A DNA stretch of 64,000 bases from CAZJYI01 sp964550025 (GCA_964550025.1 CAZJYI010000003.1:62001-126000); one strand, 5' to 3'; positions 53,602-62,724 are shown, counted from the stretch's first letter. Numbers and translations are program-made. The notes: a model not told the origin generated them from the letters alone.

Positions 53602-53978
53602 GATCTCCTCATTGTTCGGATGCGGGCGCGACAAATTTCCAGCAGAACGATCGCCTGTGAGCCCGGCCGGTTTCGCAAGAATCCACTACCGCCGTCCTCT
53701 AACCAAGGATGTGTACATTGGTCCGATCCCGGCTGACTGTCAATCCCCGCCCTGTCCGTCGAAGAGGATGGCACCCCGACCCAAGGTGTGAGACTGCGGT
53801 GAGAATGGCTGCGAGTGTCCTTCCAATCCTTGACTGCGTCAAACCGATCCCGTCATAATGCGGGCACGCGGGTACAACACTTTGTTCCTGCTTAGGGAAA
53901 GCTTGTGCAGCCTACGATTGCCGAGCACACGGCCGTTGCCGGGGTTAGTATGAACACATGCCGAAAGAGGAGAATGCA
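53602..53978. other. Intergenic region between divergent genes, with promoter only
   Basis: The 377-base gap holds the promoter listed below and a weak relative of the CACACC/GGTGTG palindrome (CACC-N9-GGTGTG near 53772-53790). I see no coding sequence or RNA gene. Confidence 0.55.
53830..53859 (+). promoter_or_regulatory. Candidate promoter for the SUMF1-type protein
   Basis: TTGACT, 18 bases, CATAAT, both five of six matches to consensus. It leaves a leader of about 110 bases before the GTG at 53979. Confidence 0.55.
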
Positions 53979-55391
53979 GTGAAGACGAAACAACACTTCG
54001 CAGTAGCCTGGATCATGCTGATAGCAGGGACTTCTGTCCTTGCCAACAACATCTCCGTGACAAACCTGCTGGTTGCCAGTGTGGGAGGTGGGACCGCGGA
54101 CATTCAGTTCGATCTGAGTTGGGAGAACTCATGGCGGCTTTCCTGGACCGACGACGGGGGCGCGACAACCGTCACTAACTGGGATGCCGCATGGGTATTT
54201 GTGAAGTACAGGACGGCGGGCGGGCAGTGGCAACATGCGCTTCTGGCCGGTTCCGGGCACACTGCAACTGGCGGCGCCGTCATTGATGTCGGCTCAAACG
54301 GACCTGGGGAAAACGTCGGGGTCTTCGTGCGCCGTTCCTCCGAGGGAGCAGGCACCATGACCTGCGGCGCTATGCGGCTAAAGTGGGACTTGGGGGCCAA
54401 TGGTCTGGGCGGGACCAATGACGTTGACATCAGTGTGCATGCGATCGAGATGGTCTACATCCCTGAAGGGGCGTTCTATCTCGGCTCCGGCGGGAGCGAA
54501 TCGCATCACTTTTTCACCTACCCTCACAGCACGTCGCCATATCTGGTCACCAGCGAGAACGGGATTCCCGCCGGTGGTTTCGAGGGGCAACTCTACGGAT
54601 ACCCTGTCAGTGATACGCCAACAGCGTACCCAAAAGGACATGCGGCCTTCTACTGCATGAAATACGAAATCACGCAAGGACAATACGCCACCTTCCTCTC
54701 CTACCTGGAACCGGGGAAGGCAACCGTGCGTTACCCCGACTACTACGCGCAACACAGGTATGGCATTCGTGCCGGAACAAACAGCACATACCGGGCAGAC
54801 GCACCGGACAGAGCGTGCAACTACTTGAGTTGGCAAGATCTACTTGGCTACCTCGATTGGTCCTGTCTTCGGCCAATGACCGAGTTCGAATTCGAAAAGG
54901 CCTGCCGCAGAACGCTTCAGCCTGAACCAAATGAGTTCGCGTGGGGAGACACGAGCAGTTCCCGTCTTACTGGGTTCTCTGGTGTGGACGGAAGTGGAAC
55001 TGAGACTGCGGTCCCTGGTGACGCCAATTGCCACTACTCCTCTCCTGGAGTAGCCGGCCCAGTGCGCGTCGGGATATTCGCGGAGAGTGGATCAACGCGA
55101 CACAAGTCAGGCGCGACCTACTACGGTGTGATGGAAATGAGTGGAAATGTGGAAGAGGCCGTTGTCAATGCGCACTCAGCAGAGGGAGTTGCATTTGCCC
55201 CCGATCATGGAGACGGTTCTCTCCTGTCTCCTACTCCAGCGTGGCCAACCTATGGGGGTATGGGGTGGCGTGGCGGTGACTACGCCGATTCTCATTCGAC
55301 TCTCTGCGTGTCACACAGGGACCGGATAGACAACGGTTCGTCCAGTCGGCTTGCGACAGGTGGTGGCCGCGGCGTTCGCACTTGCCCATGA
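53979..55391 (+). CDS. Secreted SUMF1 (formylglycine-generating-enzyme-like) protein
   Basis: 470 residues. GTG 53979 (MKTKQHFAVAWIMLIAGTSVLA, a signal peptide) has GAGGAG six bases upstream and is preferred over ATG 53958. The N-terminal domain reads 'VQFDLSWENSWR'-like strands ('QFDLSWENSWRLSW', 'NWDAAWVFVKYRTAGG'), a type often fused to SUMF1 in PVC bacteria and Bacteroidetes. The SUMF1 domain follows ('MVYIPEGAFYLGSGG', 'CMKYEITQGQYATFL', 'LRPMTEFEFEKACRR', 'GVMEMSGNVEE', 'MGWRGGDY'). It may be a substrate-binding relative rather than a sulfatase activator. Twelve bases from the next gene. Confidence 0.85.
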   Translation: MKTKQHFAVAWIMLIAGTSVLANNISVTNLLVASVGGGTADIQFDLSWENSWRLSWTDDGGATTVTNWDAAWVFVKYRTAGGQWQHALLAGSGHTATGGAVIDVGSNGPGENVGVFVRRSSEGAGTMTCGAMRLKWDLGANGLGGTNDVDISVHAIEMVYIPEGAFYLGSGGSESHHFFTYPHSTSPYLVTSENGIPAGGFEGQLYGYPVSDTPTAYPKGHAAFYCMKYEITQGQYATFLSYLEPGKATVRYPDYYAQHRYGIRAGTNSTYRADAPDRACNYLSWQDLLGYLDWSCLRPMTEFEFEKACRRTLQPEPNEFAWGDTSSSRLTGFSGVDGSGTETAVPGDANCHYSSPGVAGPVRVGIFAESGSTRHKSGATYYGVMEMSGNVEEAVVNAHSAEGVAFAPDHGDGSLLSPTPAWPTYGGMGWRGGDYADSHSTLCVSHRDRIDNGSSSRLATGGGRGVRTCP

Positions 55392-55403
55392 GCTGAGCAG
55401 TTC

Positions 55404-56441
55404 ATGAAGATCACCGGACCAAAGGCTCTGTGGATCTGCATCACAGCCGGTGCTGTTGCAGGTGCGACGTATCTGCTGGTCTCTCAGGAGCCGGACGCGA
55501 ACCGTCGATTCAGCGGCGGCGCCTTTGACGGGCACGCGAATGCGGTCTTGCTTCAGAATGCGCCTGCGGTGCACATTCCGCCACCGCGCTTCAGCGGGGG
55601 CGAGCTCGACGGAGTCTCTGCTTGTCGAATCCTGGTGAATCCCGACCTGCCTTCTTCTGCGTCGCCACGCTTTGCGGGGGGATCGTTCGACGGGGCTTTC
55701 TGTTTGCCTTTCTTGCAGAACGAGCAGCCCCCCTATACTCCGTCCCCAAGATTCTCGGGGCACCACTATGACGGCTATGCGCTGGCACTGTATCTGGCGG
55801 GTTCCATCCCACCGGAGACCGGTTCCGAGCGTTTCTCGGGAGGCATCTACGACGGGTACTCCGTTGCTACACTGTTGGGATTGGGAGGTCCGGGGGCTGA
55901 TGCATCCCTGCGCTATTCCGGTGGTTCCTTTGACGGTTCAGCCTTTGCGCTTTTCTCACCGAGTGGGAGCATCGGAGGTCTGTCGCCAAGATTTGGCGGT
56001 GGTGCTTTCAGTGGCTACGATTCGTCCGCTTTGTTCGGCCTCGCTATTCAACCCCTGTTGGACACTGATGGCGACGGTGTTCCCGACTGGTGGGAACTGC
56101 GGTGGTATCCCGGTCTGACCAACACCGACGGTCGCGCTGACGGCGACCTCGACGGCATGCCAACGTTCGACGAGTTCATCGCCGATACAGACCCCACGGA
56201 TGGACGGTCTTTCTTTCGCATCGCAGGTGTGACGACCACACCAAGCGGGATCAGCGTAACGCTACACTCCTCGTCGGCACGTGTCTACAGGCTCGACGCA
56301 ACAACCGATGTCCGAGCAGGAGCCTGGACTCCCGTGACTGACACGCCAACACCCGGGGATGTGTCCGGTACAACCACCTTAATCCACTCGAATCCCCCTG
56401 CGTCTTCAGCGTATCGTGCCGTCGTGGCATTTCCCGAGTGA
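55404..56441 (+). CDS. Exported protein with seven 27-residue FSGGxFDG repeats
   Basis: 345 residues. A hydrophobic N-terminus ('ALWICITAGAVAGATYLLV') serves as signal or anchor. Seven units starting 'RFSGGAFDG', 'RFSGGELDG', 'RFAGGSFDG', 'RFSGHHYDG', 'RFSGGIYDG', 'RYSGGSFDG' and 'RFGGGAFSG' fill residues 35-222; six are exactly 27 residues, one is 26. A 'DTDGDGVPDWWELRWY' calcium module and a 'GVTTTPSGISVTLHSSSARVYRLD' beta domain end the protein, as in 4273-5175. It is 12 bases after the SUMF1 gene, so they are surely co-expressed. The repeats could be a binding or spacer array. Family unknown to me. Confidence 0.8.
   Translation: MKITGPKALWICITAGAVAGATYLLVSQEPDANRRFSGGAFDGHANAVLLQNAPAVHIPPPRFSGGELDGVSACRILVNPDLPSSASPRFAGGSFDGAFCLPFLQNEQPPYTPSPRFSGHHYDGYALALYLAGSIPPETGSERFSGGIYDGYSVATLLGLGGPGADASLRYSGGSFDGSAFALFSPSGSIGGLSPRFGGGAFSGYDSSALFGLAIQPLLDTDGDGVPDWWELRWYPGLTNTDGRADGDLDGMPTFDEFIADTDPTDGRSFFRIAGVTTTPSGISVTLHSSSARVYRLDATTDVRAGAWTPVTDTPTPGDVSGTTTLIHSNPPASSAYRAVVAFPE
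55506..56069. repeat. Tandem 81-base coding repeats
   Basis: Seven degenerate 81-base units (one of 78) encode the FSGGxFDG repeats. The units have diverged at DNA level, so the array is old or under protein-level selection rather than recently amplified. Confidence 0.75.
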
Positions 56442-56657
56442 GAAAGAGGAAGCAGAAATGGCAGTCTGCCGAATGCGTGGTGCGGTCCTGGAGCCGATAC
56501 ATGAACTCCCAAGACGCAGCAATCTCGCTCTGGTCTTTTTTTCCGGCAGCGGTATTGACGCCACCACGTGCGTCATGTAATATGGTCTCGTTCGATCGGC
56601 CCGATTTCAGTGTCGGATCACCGATCGAGCTTGGGCCGCCTTCGGGCGGCCCCATCT

Positions 56658-57500
56658 TTATCTGCGGACAATCCCTTGAGGATCATCCCTCGCAGCCTGC
56701 TTGAAGCAGATGCCCGTCAGGTGGGCATCAAACATCTGGTGAATCCCGTACCTGCGGATTCTGGAAGTCGGCTGAACTTCGCGTTTCAAGAGGGCATAGG
56801 CGACGCAGTCGGCGAGCTGCACGAGGTAGGAACGATGTGACTTCCTGAACACGGGATCTTCGATGATGCGATCGGCTGTTATGCTCTTTGTCTTCCGTCC
56901 GCCCGGCCACGATCCGTATCTGGACGGGATCGGATTGAAGGCTCTCATCTTGCGTACTGCCCGCTCTATCTCGTATTCCCTCCCCTCATCCGATATCAGT
57001 ACCGCACGCGACTTGTACTTGAGCAACCGCGCTTCGATATCGCACCTCACTGCATCTGCCGTGGCGGGCCCAATGCAACCCATGAGCTCACGGCGTTTTG
57101 GGATTTCGACTCTCTCCATCTCCAGCATGGTGCGCTCTATCCTATTCGTCAAACGATCCCAGGCAATCATGTGCGGGTCAGTGTGCTCACTCTTGTTCAA
57201 GCACACGTTGAACAGCATGATCTCCGGCAGGCTGGCTATGAGCTTGAGCAATCCGTTGAAGATGCGTGCGCGTTCCCATTTCGTCACCACGCGATCGCTT
57301 ATCCGGCCTCTTCCGGCCAAGAACTTGTGAGCGTGAATCTCCTTGCGGAGGAAGATCCCGTAGTCGTGCTTCAGCATCTCACGGTGCTTCCTCACCTCAT
57401 CCAGACACTCTTTCCAGACAGAGTGTCGTATCCCGATTGCAGACAGGCAGAACTTGCTCGTGTCATGTGATTCATCAACGTAGAAGAACCTGACAGGCAC
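56658..57500 (-). CDS. DUF3800 protein
   Basis: 280 residues. Start GTG 57498-57500 (VPVRFFYVDESHD) with GAGGAGGT four bases upstream. The open frame reaches 57611 but that part lacks a ribosome-binding site. The DUF3800 core is visible: 'FFYVDESHDTSKFCLSAIGI' with the conserved DES, later 'SRAVLISDEGREYEIERAVR' and 'RKSHRSYLVQLADCVAYALL', where the Asp in 'QLADC' is the typical last acidic residue. The family has an RNase H-like fold and is often found near mobile or defence genes. It stands alone here, convergent with the repeat protein gene and lower in GC than its neighbours. Nuclease activity is an inference. Confidence 0.85.
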   Translation of the reverse strand: MPVRFFYVDESHDTSKFCLSAIGIRHSVWKECLDEVRKHREMLKHDYGIFLRKEIHAHKFLAGRGRISDRVVTKWERARIFNGLLKLIASLPEIMLFNVCLNKSEHTDPHMIAWDRLTNRIERTMLEMERVEIPKRRELMGCIGPATADAVRCDIEARLLKYKSRAVLISDEGREYEIERAVRKMRAFNPIPSRYGSWPGGRKTKSITADRIIEDPVFRKSHRSYLVQLADCVAYALLKREVQPTSRIRRYGIHQMFDAHLTGICFKQAARDDPQGIVRR

Positions 57501-57585
57501 GGATACCTCCTCTGTCCATCTCTCGCTATGCAGGCTGCGTTCGTGAGGGTCCAGACTAGCAGCACATGCAGTCTGGCGCAACCTC

Positions 57586-57614
57586 TTGACCAGGCCATCC
57601 TGCCTGCGCATAGT
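57586..57614 (+). promoter_or_regulatory. Candidate promoter for the oxidoreductase gene
   Basis: TTGACC, 17 bases, CATAGT, 49 bases before the ATG at 57663. A good sigma-70-type pair, next to the divergent DUF3800 gene. Confidence 0.55.
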
Positions 57615-57662
57615 ACCGTGTCACCCGTGTTTCGCCCTGTCAAACGAGAGGAGGACCATACC

Positions 57663-58976
57663 ATGGAGAATACTCTCTCCCGGTCACGACGGTGTTTCCT
57701 TCGGTGTGGGGCCCGCGCGGTCGGGGCCGCGGTTGCTTTGCCCGCCGTCGTCCCGGCATCCGCTCTCGGGAGGGGCGGGCTTCACGCCCCGAGTGAGCGC
57801 GTCACCATGGGCTTCATCGGCGTGGGCGGCCAGGGCGGCGGGCACCTCCTGGGGGGCGCGTGGACCTACCTTACCGGGGGGTATGCCGCGCGGCCGGACG
57901 TCCAGGTGCTGGCCGTCTGCGATGTGTGGAAGAACCGGCGCGACCATGCCGCACAACGCGTGAATGAACACTATGCGAAACGGAGTGGAGAAACCGCGGA
58001 CACGAGCTGCAAGGCGTACATCGACTTCCGCGACGTACTGGCGCGCGCTGACATCGACGCCGTGCTCATCGCGACACCCGCGCACTGGCACGCGCTGATG
58101 TCGATCATGGCCGTCAAGGCCGGCAAAGACGTCTACTGCGAAAAGCCGACGGCGGGAACCATCCGGGAAAGCCGGGCCCTGCGCGCGACGGTGCGGCGTC
58201 ACGGCCGCATCTTCCAGGCCGGCACGCAACAACGCAGCGAGTACGGCGGGAAGTTTCGGCGCGCATGCGAATTCGTACACAGCGGCCGCGTCGGCAAGCT
58301 GAAGGCCATTTACGCGTACCGTGACGGTGGAGCCATTCGGTGGCCACGACGCTTCCGGCCGGGCCGCGATGTTCCCGCCGGTCTGGACTGGGACCTCTTC
58401 CTCGGCCCCGCCCCCTGGTTTCCTTTCGACGGCAATACCGGCGCCCACCGCTTCGACATCGGCGAGCTCAACTGGGGGCAGCACCACTACGACATCGTCC
58501 AGTGGGCGGCCGGCGCCGACGATACCGGTCCCGTGGAGATCTTCATGGAGGGCGGGCGATCCAACTACCGCTACGCCGACGGCGTGACCGTGTACGGCAA
58601 GCCGTATCCCGGCGAGAAGATCGGCGGATCCGGCGGCGCCTGTTTTGTCGGTACGGAGGGGCGGATCGCCGTCGACCGCAATGCGCTTGTGTCGGACCCG
58701 CCGGACTTGGTGCGGACACCTTTGAAGCCGGAAGAGACGCACCTGTATCACAGCGAGAGCCATTCGGGGAATTTCCTGGAGTGCGTTCGGTCGCGGAAGC
58801 GGACCATCTGCAACGAGGATGTCGCCCACCGCGCGGCGAGCGCCCTGCTCCTGGGCGGCATCGCCAAGCAACTGAACCGGACAATCAAATGGGACCCGGA
58901 AGCGGAGCGATTCGACGACGACGAGCAGGCCACGCGCCTCCTGTCGATTGCCAAACGCCCGCCGTGGCAGGTATGA
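57663..58976 (+). CDS. Tat-exported GFO/IDH/MocA-family oxidoreductase
   Basis: 437 residues. Twin-arginine leader 'SRSRRCFLRCGARAVGAAVAL' then the Rossmann domain 'MGFIGVGGQGGGHLL', 'VQVLAVCDVWKNRRDHAA', 'DIDAVLIATPAHWHALMS' and 'GKDVYCEKPTAG' with the catalytic Lys. The substrate domain has 'GELNWGQHHYDIVQWA' and 'GGACFVGTEGRIAVDRN'. Exported members oxidise or rearrange sugars with a tightly held NAD(P). With the three DUF1080 proteins this may form a 3-keto-sugar route. GAGGAGG precedes the ATG. The ORF continues upstream to 57528 without support. Confidence 0.9.
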   Translation: MENTLSRSRRCFLRCGARAVGAAVALPAVVPASALGRGGLHAPSERVTMGFIGVGGQGGGHLLGGAWTYLTGGYAARPDVQVLAVCDVWKNRRDHAAQRVNEHYAKRSGETADTSCKAYIDFRDVLARADIDAVLIATPAHWHALMSIMAVKAGKDVYCEKPTAGTIRESRALRATVRRHGRIFQAGTQQRSEYGGKFRRACEFVHSGRVGKLKAIYAYRDGGAIRWPRRFRPGRDVPAGLDWDLFLGPAPWFPFDGNTGAHRFDIGELNWGQHHYDIVQWAAGADDTGPVEIFMEGGRSNYRYADGVTVYGKPYPGEKIGGSGGACFVGTEGRIAVDRNALVSDPPDLVRTPLKPEETHLYHSESHSGNFLECVRSRKRTICNEDVAHRAASALLLGGIAKQLNRTIKWDPEAERFDDDEQATRLLSIAKRPPWQV

Positions 58977-59008
58977 GTATGCGGCGGAATCGGGCACATG
59001 CAGGGGGA

Positions 59009-59163
59009 GATCCACTCGCTCACGCTCGTGGCTACAGGGATATTGCGGAAAGACAGGATCTCGATTGCGGTGATAGGGCTGAAAGCCCGACACATGCAAG
59101 CCCAGGGCGGAGCCCTGGGGGTATACGACGGAGTGGATGACATTAGGGCTGAAGGCCCGACAC
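59009..59163. repeat. Mixed repeat cluster (GTAGCCACGAGC arm and AGGGCTGAAAGCCCGACAC units)
   Basis: A single arm of the 36107-36185 palindrome at 59009-59035 is followed by two copies of TAGGGCTGAAAGCCCGACAC (59074-59093, and with one change at 59144-59163). A hairpin CCCAGGGC-N2-AGCCCTGGG lies between them near 59100-59119. The second class is a familiar PVC-type intergenic repeat. It fills the gap before the HEAT gene. Confidence 0.7.
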
Positions 59164-59196
59164 AGACCCTCTGTATAGTAAGGAGATGTCGCGGAA

Positions 59197-62100
59197 ATGA
59201 AACCGAGCCTTCTCACTGCCCTGATCGCCGGCGCAACACTCTGTGTCTCCCCTGCCCGAGGCGCCGACACGGGCGACGAACAAGCTCTCATCGCCGTCTT
59301 GGAATCGGATGCGGGCGCGGCGGAAAAGGACGCCGCTTGTGCGCGCCTCAAACGGGTAGGTACGGAACGTTGCGTGCCGGCGGTTGCGGCCCTGTTGTCC
59401 GACCCGGAGTTGTCGCACTCCGCGCGCTACGTGCTCGAAGCCATGTCCGCACCCGAGGCCGGGTCCGCGCTGCTGGCTGCCGTGCGGAAGAGCGAAGGCA
59501 CGGTCCGACTGGGCATTGTCAACAGCTTGGGCGCCCGGCGCGAGGCACGGGCTGTGGGCACCTTGACGACGCTGTTGGCCGCCGATCCTGCCACAGCCGC
59601 CGCGGCAGCCACGGCTCTCGGCCACATCGGCGGAGAGGAGGCACTGCAGGCTCTGCAGAACCAGCGCGCGAAAGCAACGGACGAGGCTCGTAGCGCCATG
59701 GACGACGGAATCCTGGGGTGCGCCCGACAACTCCTCGACTCCGGCCAGCTGGATGCGGCTCGTGCGGCGTTCAAGAGCCTTCACGGGGCCGACCCTGCCG
59801 CCCCCGTTCGTGCCGCTGCTTACCAGGGGCTGGTCCTGGCCTCTGGCAAAGAGGGCCTGAATCTGGTTGTTGCTGCGCTACGCGGAGACAACACCGCCGA
59901 CCGCCTCGGCGCGGTGCAATGTGTCCGGAAGCTCCAGGTGCCCGGGACGGCTGCTGTCCTCGCCGGACTGTTGCCTGACGTCCCGCCGCAATGCCAGGTC
60001 GCGCTCCTCGCGGCACTGGGCGACCGCGGAGACCCTGCCGCGGCGGAGGCTGTCACACGGCTGCTCGGCAGCGACAACGTGACCGTGCGCGATGCGGCAG
60101 TGGCAGCGATTGCCATCCTGGGAAGCGCTGACCAGGTCCCGGCGCTGGTCGAGATCGCGGCTACAACGTCGGGCAAACGGCAACGGGCGGTACGACAGGT
60201 GCTGACGCAGCCCCTGCGCGGCGACGTAACCAAGACACTCGTGCGCATCGTGATCTCCGGGTCTCCCGCGGCCCGGCTCGAGGCCGCACGTACGCTTGTC
60301 AGGCGTGGCGCCGTGGATGCCGTCCCGGCCCTGCTGCCGATTCTCGGCGACAGCCGATCTGAAACACGGGATGCGGCTTCCGAGGCCGTCGGCCGATTGG
60401 CCGGGTCGGCAGCCCTGCCCCCGCTTGTTGACATGGTGGTCGCCGAGAGAGACGCCGAGAAGAGGGCGCTCATCGCTCGCACGGTCGAGGCGGTGTGCCG
60501 TCGCGTGGGCCAGAAAGCGGATGCCGCCGCAACCGCGTCCATCGTACGGGCCATGAAGCAGAAGGACGAGTCCGTCCGCCTGGCGTTGCTACCCTCCTGC
60601 AGTCATCTTGCCAGCGGCGAAATGCGACTCGTCCTCCGCCGGCTGGCCGGTTCACCGAGCGCCGCTGAGGCCGTGGCTGTCAGGCAGGCCATGTGCGAAA
60701 CGCGCGACCCGGGGCTGTTGCCGGATGTCCTGGACATAGCCCGGGCTACGATCGGCAAGACGAGGACCAAAGCACTGCGGGGGGTAGTCAGGTTGGTAAC
60801 GACACCGGAGAGCGCGCTGGATGCCAAACAGCGGTGCAAAGCGCTGGCGAGAGTGCTCGACGCCGGCGCTACGAAGGAAGAAAAATGGCTGGCGCTTTCC
60901 GGCCTGGCGAAGCTACCGACGGTAGGGAGCCTGGACCTTGTGCTGCCGTATCTCAACGGCGCGGAGACGCGGGCCGAAGCGGCGAGGGCGATAGCGACCA
61001 TAGCGGAACACACGGCGGCCGTCAATCCGGGGGCCACGATGAAGGCACTGGAAAGGGTCCTTGCCTCGGCAGCGGATGAGCGAACACGCGCGGCGGTCGA
61101 GGGGATTCGCAGCCGCATCCGCGCCACGGCTTCCTACCTTACCGCCTGGGAGGTGTCCGGACCGTACCTCAAGGAAGGGCGCAACTACGCGGCCTTGTTC
61201 GACATCGCGTTCCCACCCGAAACGCCGGGGGCCGAGGTCAAGGACTGGCGCCCGCTGCCGGCCGCCACCGACCCGGAGCGTCCGTGGCTCATGGACCTGC
61301 TCAAGGCAATTGGCGGGCACCAGCGGGTAGCGTATGTTCGAGCGCAACTCGTGTCGGAGAAGCGCCAACCCGTTCGACTGGAGATCGGCAGCGACGACGG
61401 AATCAAAGTCTGGCTGAACGGCAAGTTGCGCCACGCCAACAACACGGCCCGTCCCATCCGCCCGGGTTCGGACAAGGTCAGGGCGGTGCTCAGAGAGGGC
61501 CGCAACGACCTCATGATCAAGATCACGCAGAACATCATGGGTTGGGAATACTGCGTGCGCGTGGTGAAGCCTGACGGTGCCCCGCTGGACGGGATCCCCG
61601 CGGCAAAACCGCCCGCTGTCGTGCCGGCGGCCGCATCTTCCCCCCTGCGCAGACCGGATGACCGCTTCCTGCACAAGGTGGTCGATAGGGCCTTTCGCAG
61701 CGAAGGCGTCGCCGTGGCCGATTTCGACGGGGACGGTCAGCTCGACATCGCAACGGGGAACGTCCTCTACAAGGGCCCGGACTGGAAACCGGATGCGATG
61801 CTGCCGGAGGCCATCAGCTACAAGCTCAAGGGGTACAGCCAGGAGTTCCTTTGTTTCGCGGATGACATCAACAACGACAGCAGGCCGGACCTCGTCGTCG
61901 TGGGTTTCCCCAACAACAAGACCTGGTGGCTGAAGAACCCCGGCAAGGCCGGCGGCCGGTGGTCGAGATGCGTGGCGGTCGAGAGAACCGGGAACGAGAG
62001 TCCGCACTACCTCGACGCGGACGGAGACGGTCGCAGGGAATTGCTCTTCATGTCGGGCAAGGGGGTGGCCCTGGCTCGGCCGGGAGAGGACACGGCCAAA

Positions 62101-62724
62101 CCGTGGGTGATCGATCCCGTCGGCAAGGCGGGCGACCCGAAACCGGGTCACGGGCTGGGCGTGGGTGACATCAACGGCGACGGGAGAAACGACATCCTCT
62201 GCCCCCATGGCTGGTGGGAGCAACCCGCCAACGGAAAGACAAGGCCCTGGACGTTCCACCGCGCCGTGCTCGGCAAGGATACGGCCCAGCTCTGCGTCTA
62301 CGACGTGGACGGGGACGGCGACAGCGACGTGGTAAGCAGCAGCGCACATCGCTACGGCCTGTGGTGGTACGAGCAGACCGGCGACAGCACGTGGCGCCGG
62401 CACGACATCGACAACTCGATCTCACAGCTCCACGCCTTGCACCTGGCGGACATCAACGGCGACGGACTGCACGACATCGTCACGGGCAAACGGTTCTGGG
62501 CTCACAACGGACGCGACCCGGGCGGCAACGAACCGGCCATGCTGTGCTGGTACGAGCTGCAGCGCGAGGGGCGCGAGGTCCGGTGGGTGCGTCACGACAT
62601 CGATGCCGATAGCGGTGTGGGATTGCATTTTCGGATCGTGGACTTGAACGGCGACGGCCGCCCGGACATCGTGACGTCCAACAAGAAGGGTGTGCACGTG
62701 TTCGTGCAGAACGGTGGCCTGTAG
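59197..62724 (+). CDS. Secreted HEAT-repeat / PA14-like / FG-GAP propeller fusion protein
   Basis: 1175 residues. Signal peptide MKPSLLTALIAGATLCVSPARG. Residues about 25-640 are HEAT-type helical repeats ('AVAALLSDPELSHSARYVLEAM', 'AVTRLLGSDNVTVRDAAVAA', 'ALLPILGDSRSETRDAASEA'). A domain near 650-800 ('YLTAWEVSGPYLKEGRNYA', 'VRLEIGSDDGIKVWLNGKL', 'GRNDLMIKITQN') resembles the carbohydrate-linked domain common in PVC secreted proteins. The last 350 residues are FG-GAP/VCBS blades with 'DFDGDGQLDIATG', 'DINGDGRNDILCP' and 'DLNGDGRPDIVTS' calcium loops. AAGGAG lies upstream of the ATG. The TAG stop is supplied by the repeat at 62721. Confidence 0.85.
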   Translation: MKPSLLTALIAGATLCVSPARGADTGDEQALIAVLESDAGAAEKDAACARLKRVGTERCVPAVAALLSDPELSHSARYVLEAMSAPEAGSALLAAVRKSEGTVRLGIVNSLGARREARAVGTLTTLLAADPATAAAAATALGHIGGEEALQALQNQRAKATDEARSAMDDGILGCARQLLDSGQLDAARAAFKSLHGADPAAPVRAAAYQGLVLASGKEGLNLVVAALRGDNTADRLGAVQCVRKLQVPGTAAVLAGLLPDVPPQCQVALLAALGDRGDPAAAEAVTRLLGSDNVTVRDAAVAAIAILGSADQVPALVEIAATTSGKRQRAVRQVLTQPLRGDVTKTLVRIVISGSPAARLEAARTLVRRGAVDAVPALLPILGDSRSETRDAASEAVGRLAGSAALPPLVDMVVAERDAEKRALIARTVEAVCRRVGQKADAAATASIVRAMKQKDESVRLALLPSCSHLASGEMRLVLRRLAGSPSAAEAVAVRQAMCETRDPGLLPDVLDIARATIGKTRTKALRGVVRLVTTPESALDAKQRCKALARVLDAGATKEEKWLALSGLAKLPTVGSLDLVLPYLNGAETRAEAARAIATIAEHTAAVNPGATMKALERVLASAADERTRAAVEGIRSRIRATASYLTAWEVSGPYLKEGRNYAALFDIAFPPETPGAEVKDWRPLPAATDPERPWLMDLLKAIGGHQRVAYVRAQLVSEKRQPVRLEIGSDDGIKVWLNGKLRHANNTARPIRPGSDKVRAVLREGRNDLMIKITQNIMGWEYCVRVVKPDGAPLDGIPAAKPPAVVPAAASSPLRRPDDRFLHKVVDRAFRSEGVAVADFDGDGQLDIATGNVLYKGPDWKPDAMLPEAISYKLKGYSQEFLCFADDINNDSRPDLVVVGFPNNKTWWLKNPGKAGGRWSRCVAVERTGNESPHYLDADGDGRRELLFMSGKGVALARPGEDTAKPWVIDPVGKAGDPKPGHGLGVGDINGDGRNDILCPHGWWEQPANGKTRPWTFHRAVLGKDTAQLCVYDVDGDGDSDVVSSSAHRYGLWWYEQTGDSTWRRHDIDNSISQLHALHLADINGDGLHDIVTGKRFWAHNGRDPGGNEPAMLCWYELQREGREVRWVRHDIDADSGVGLHFRIVDLNGDGRPDIVTSNKKGVHVFVQNGGL

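Noticed and set aside
53979..55391. Calling the SUMF1 protein the activator of the sulfatase at 62916
   Set aside because: It is exported and carries an extra N-terminal domain, is 7.5 kb away on its own transcript, and I cannot confirm the copper-binding cysteines in the sequence.
57528..57662. Longer N-terminus for the oxidoreductase
   Set aside because: The extension would lie upstream of and across the promoter, and the Tat leader with a strong ribosome-binding site starts at 57663.
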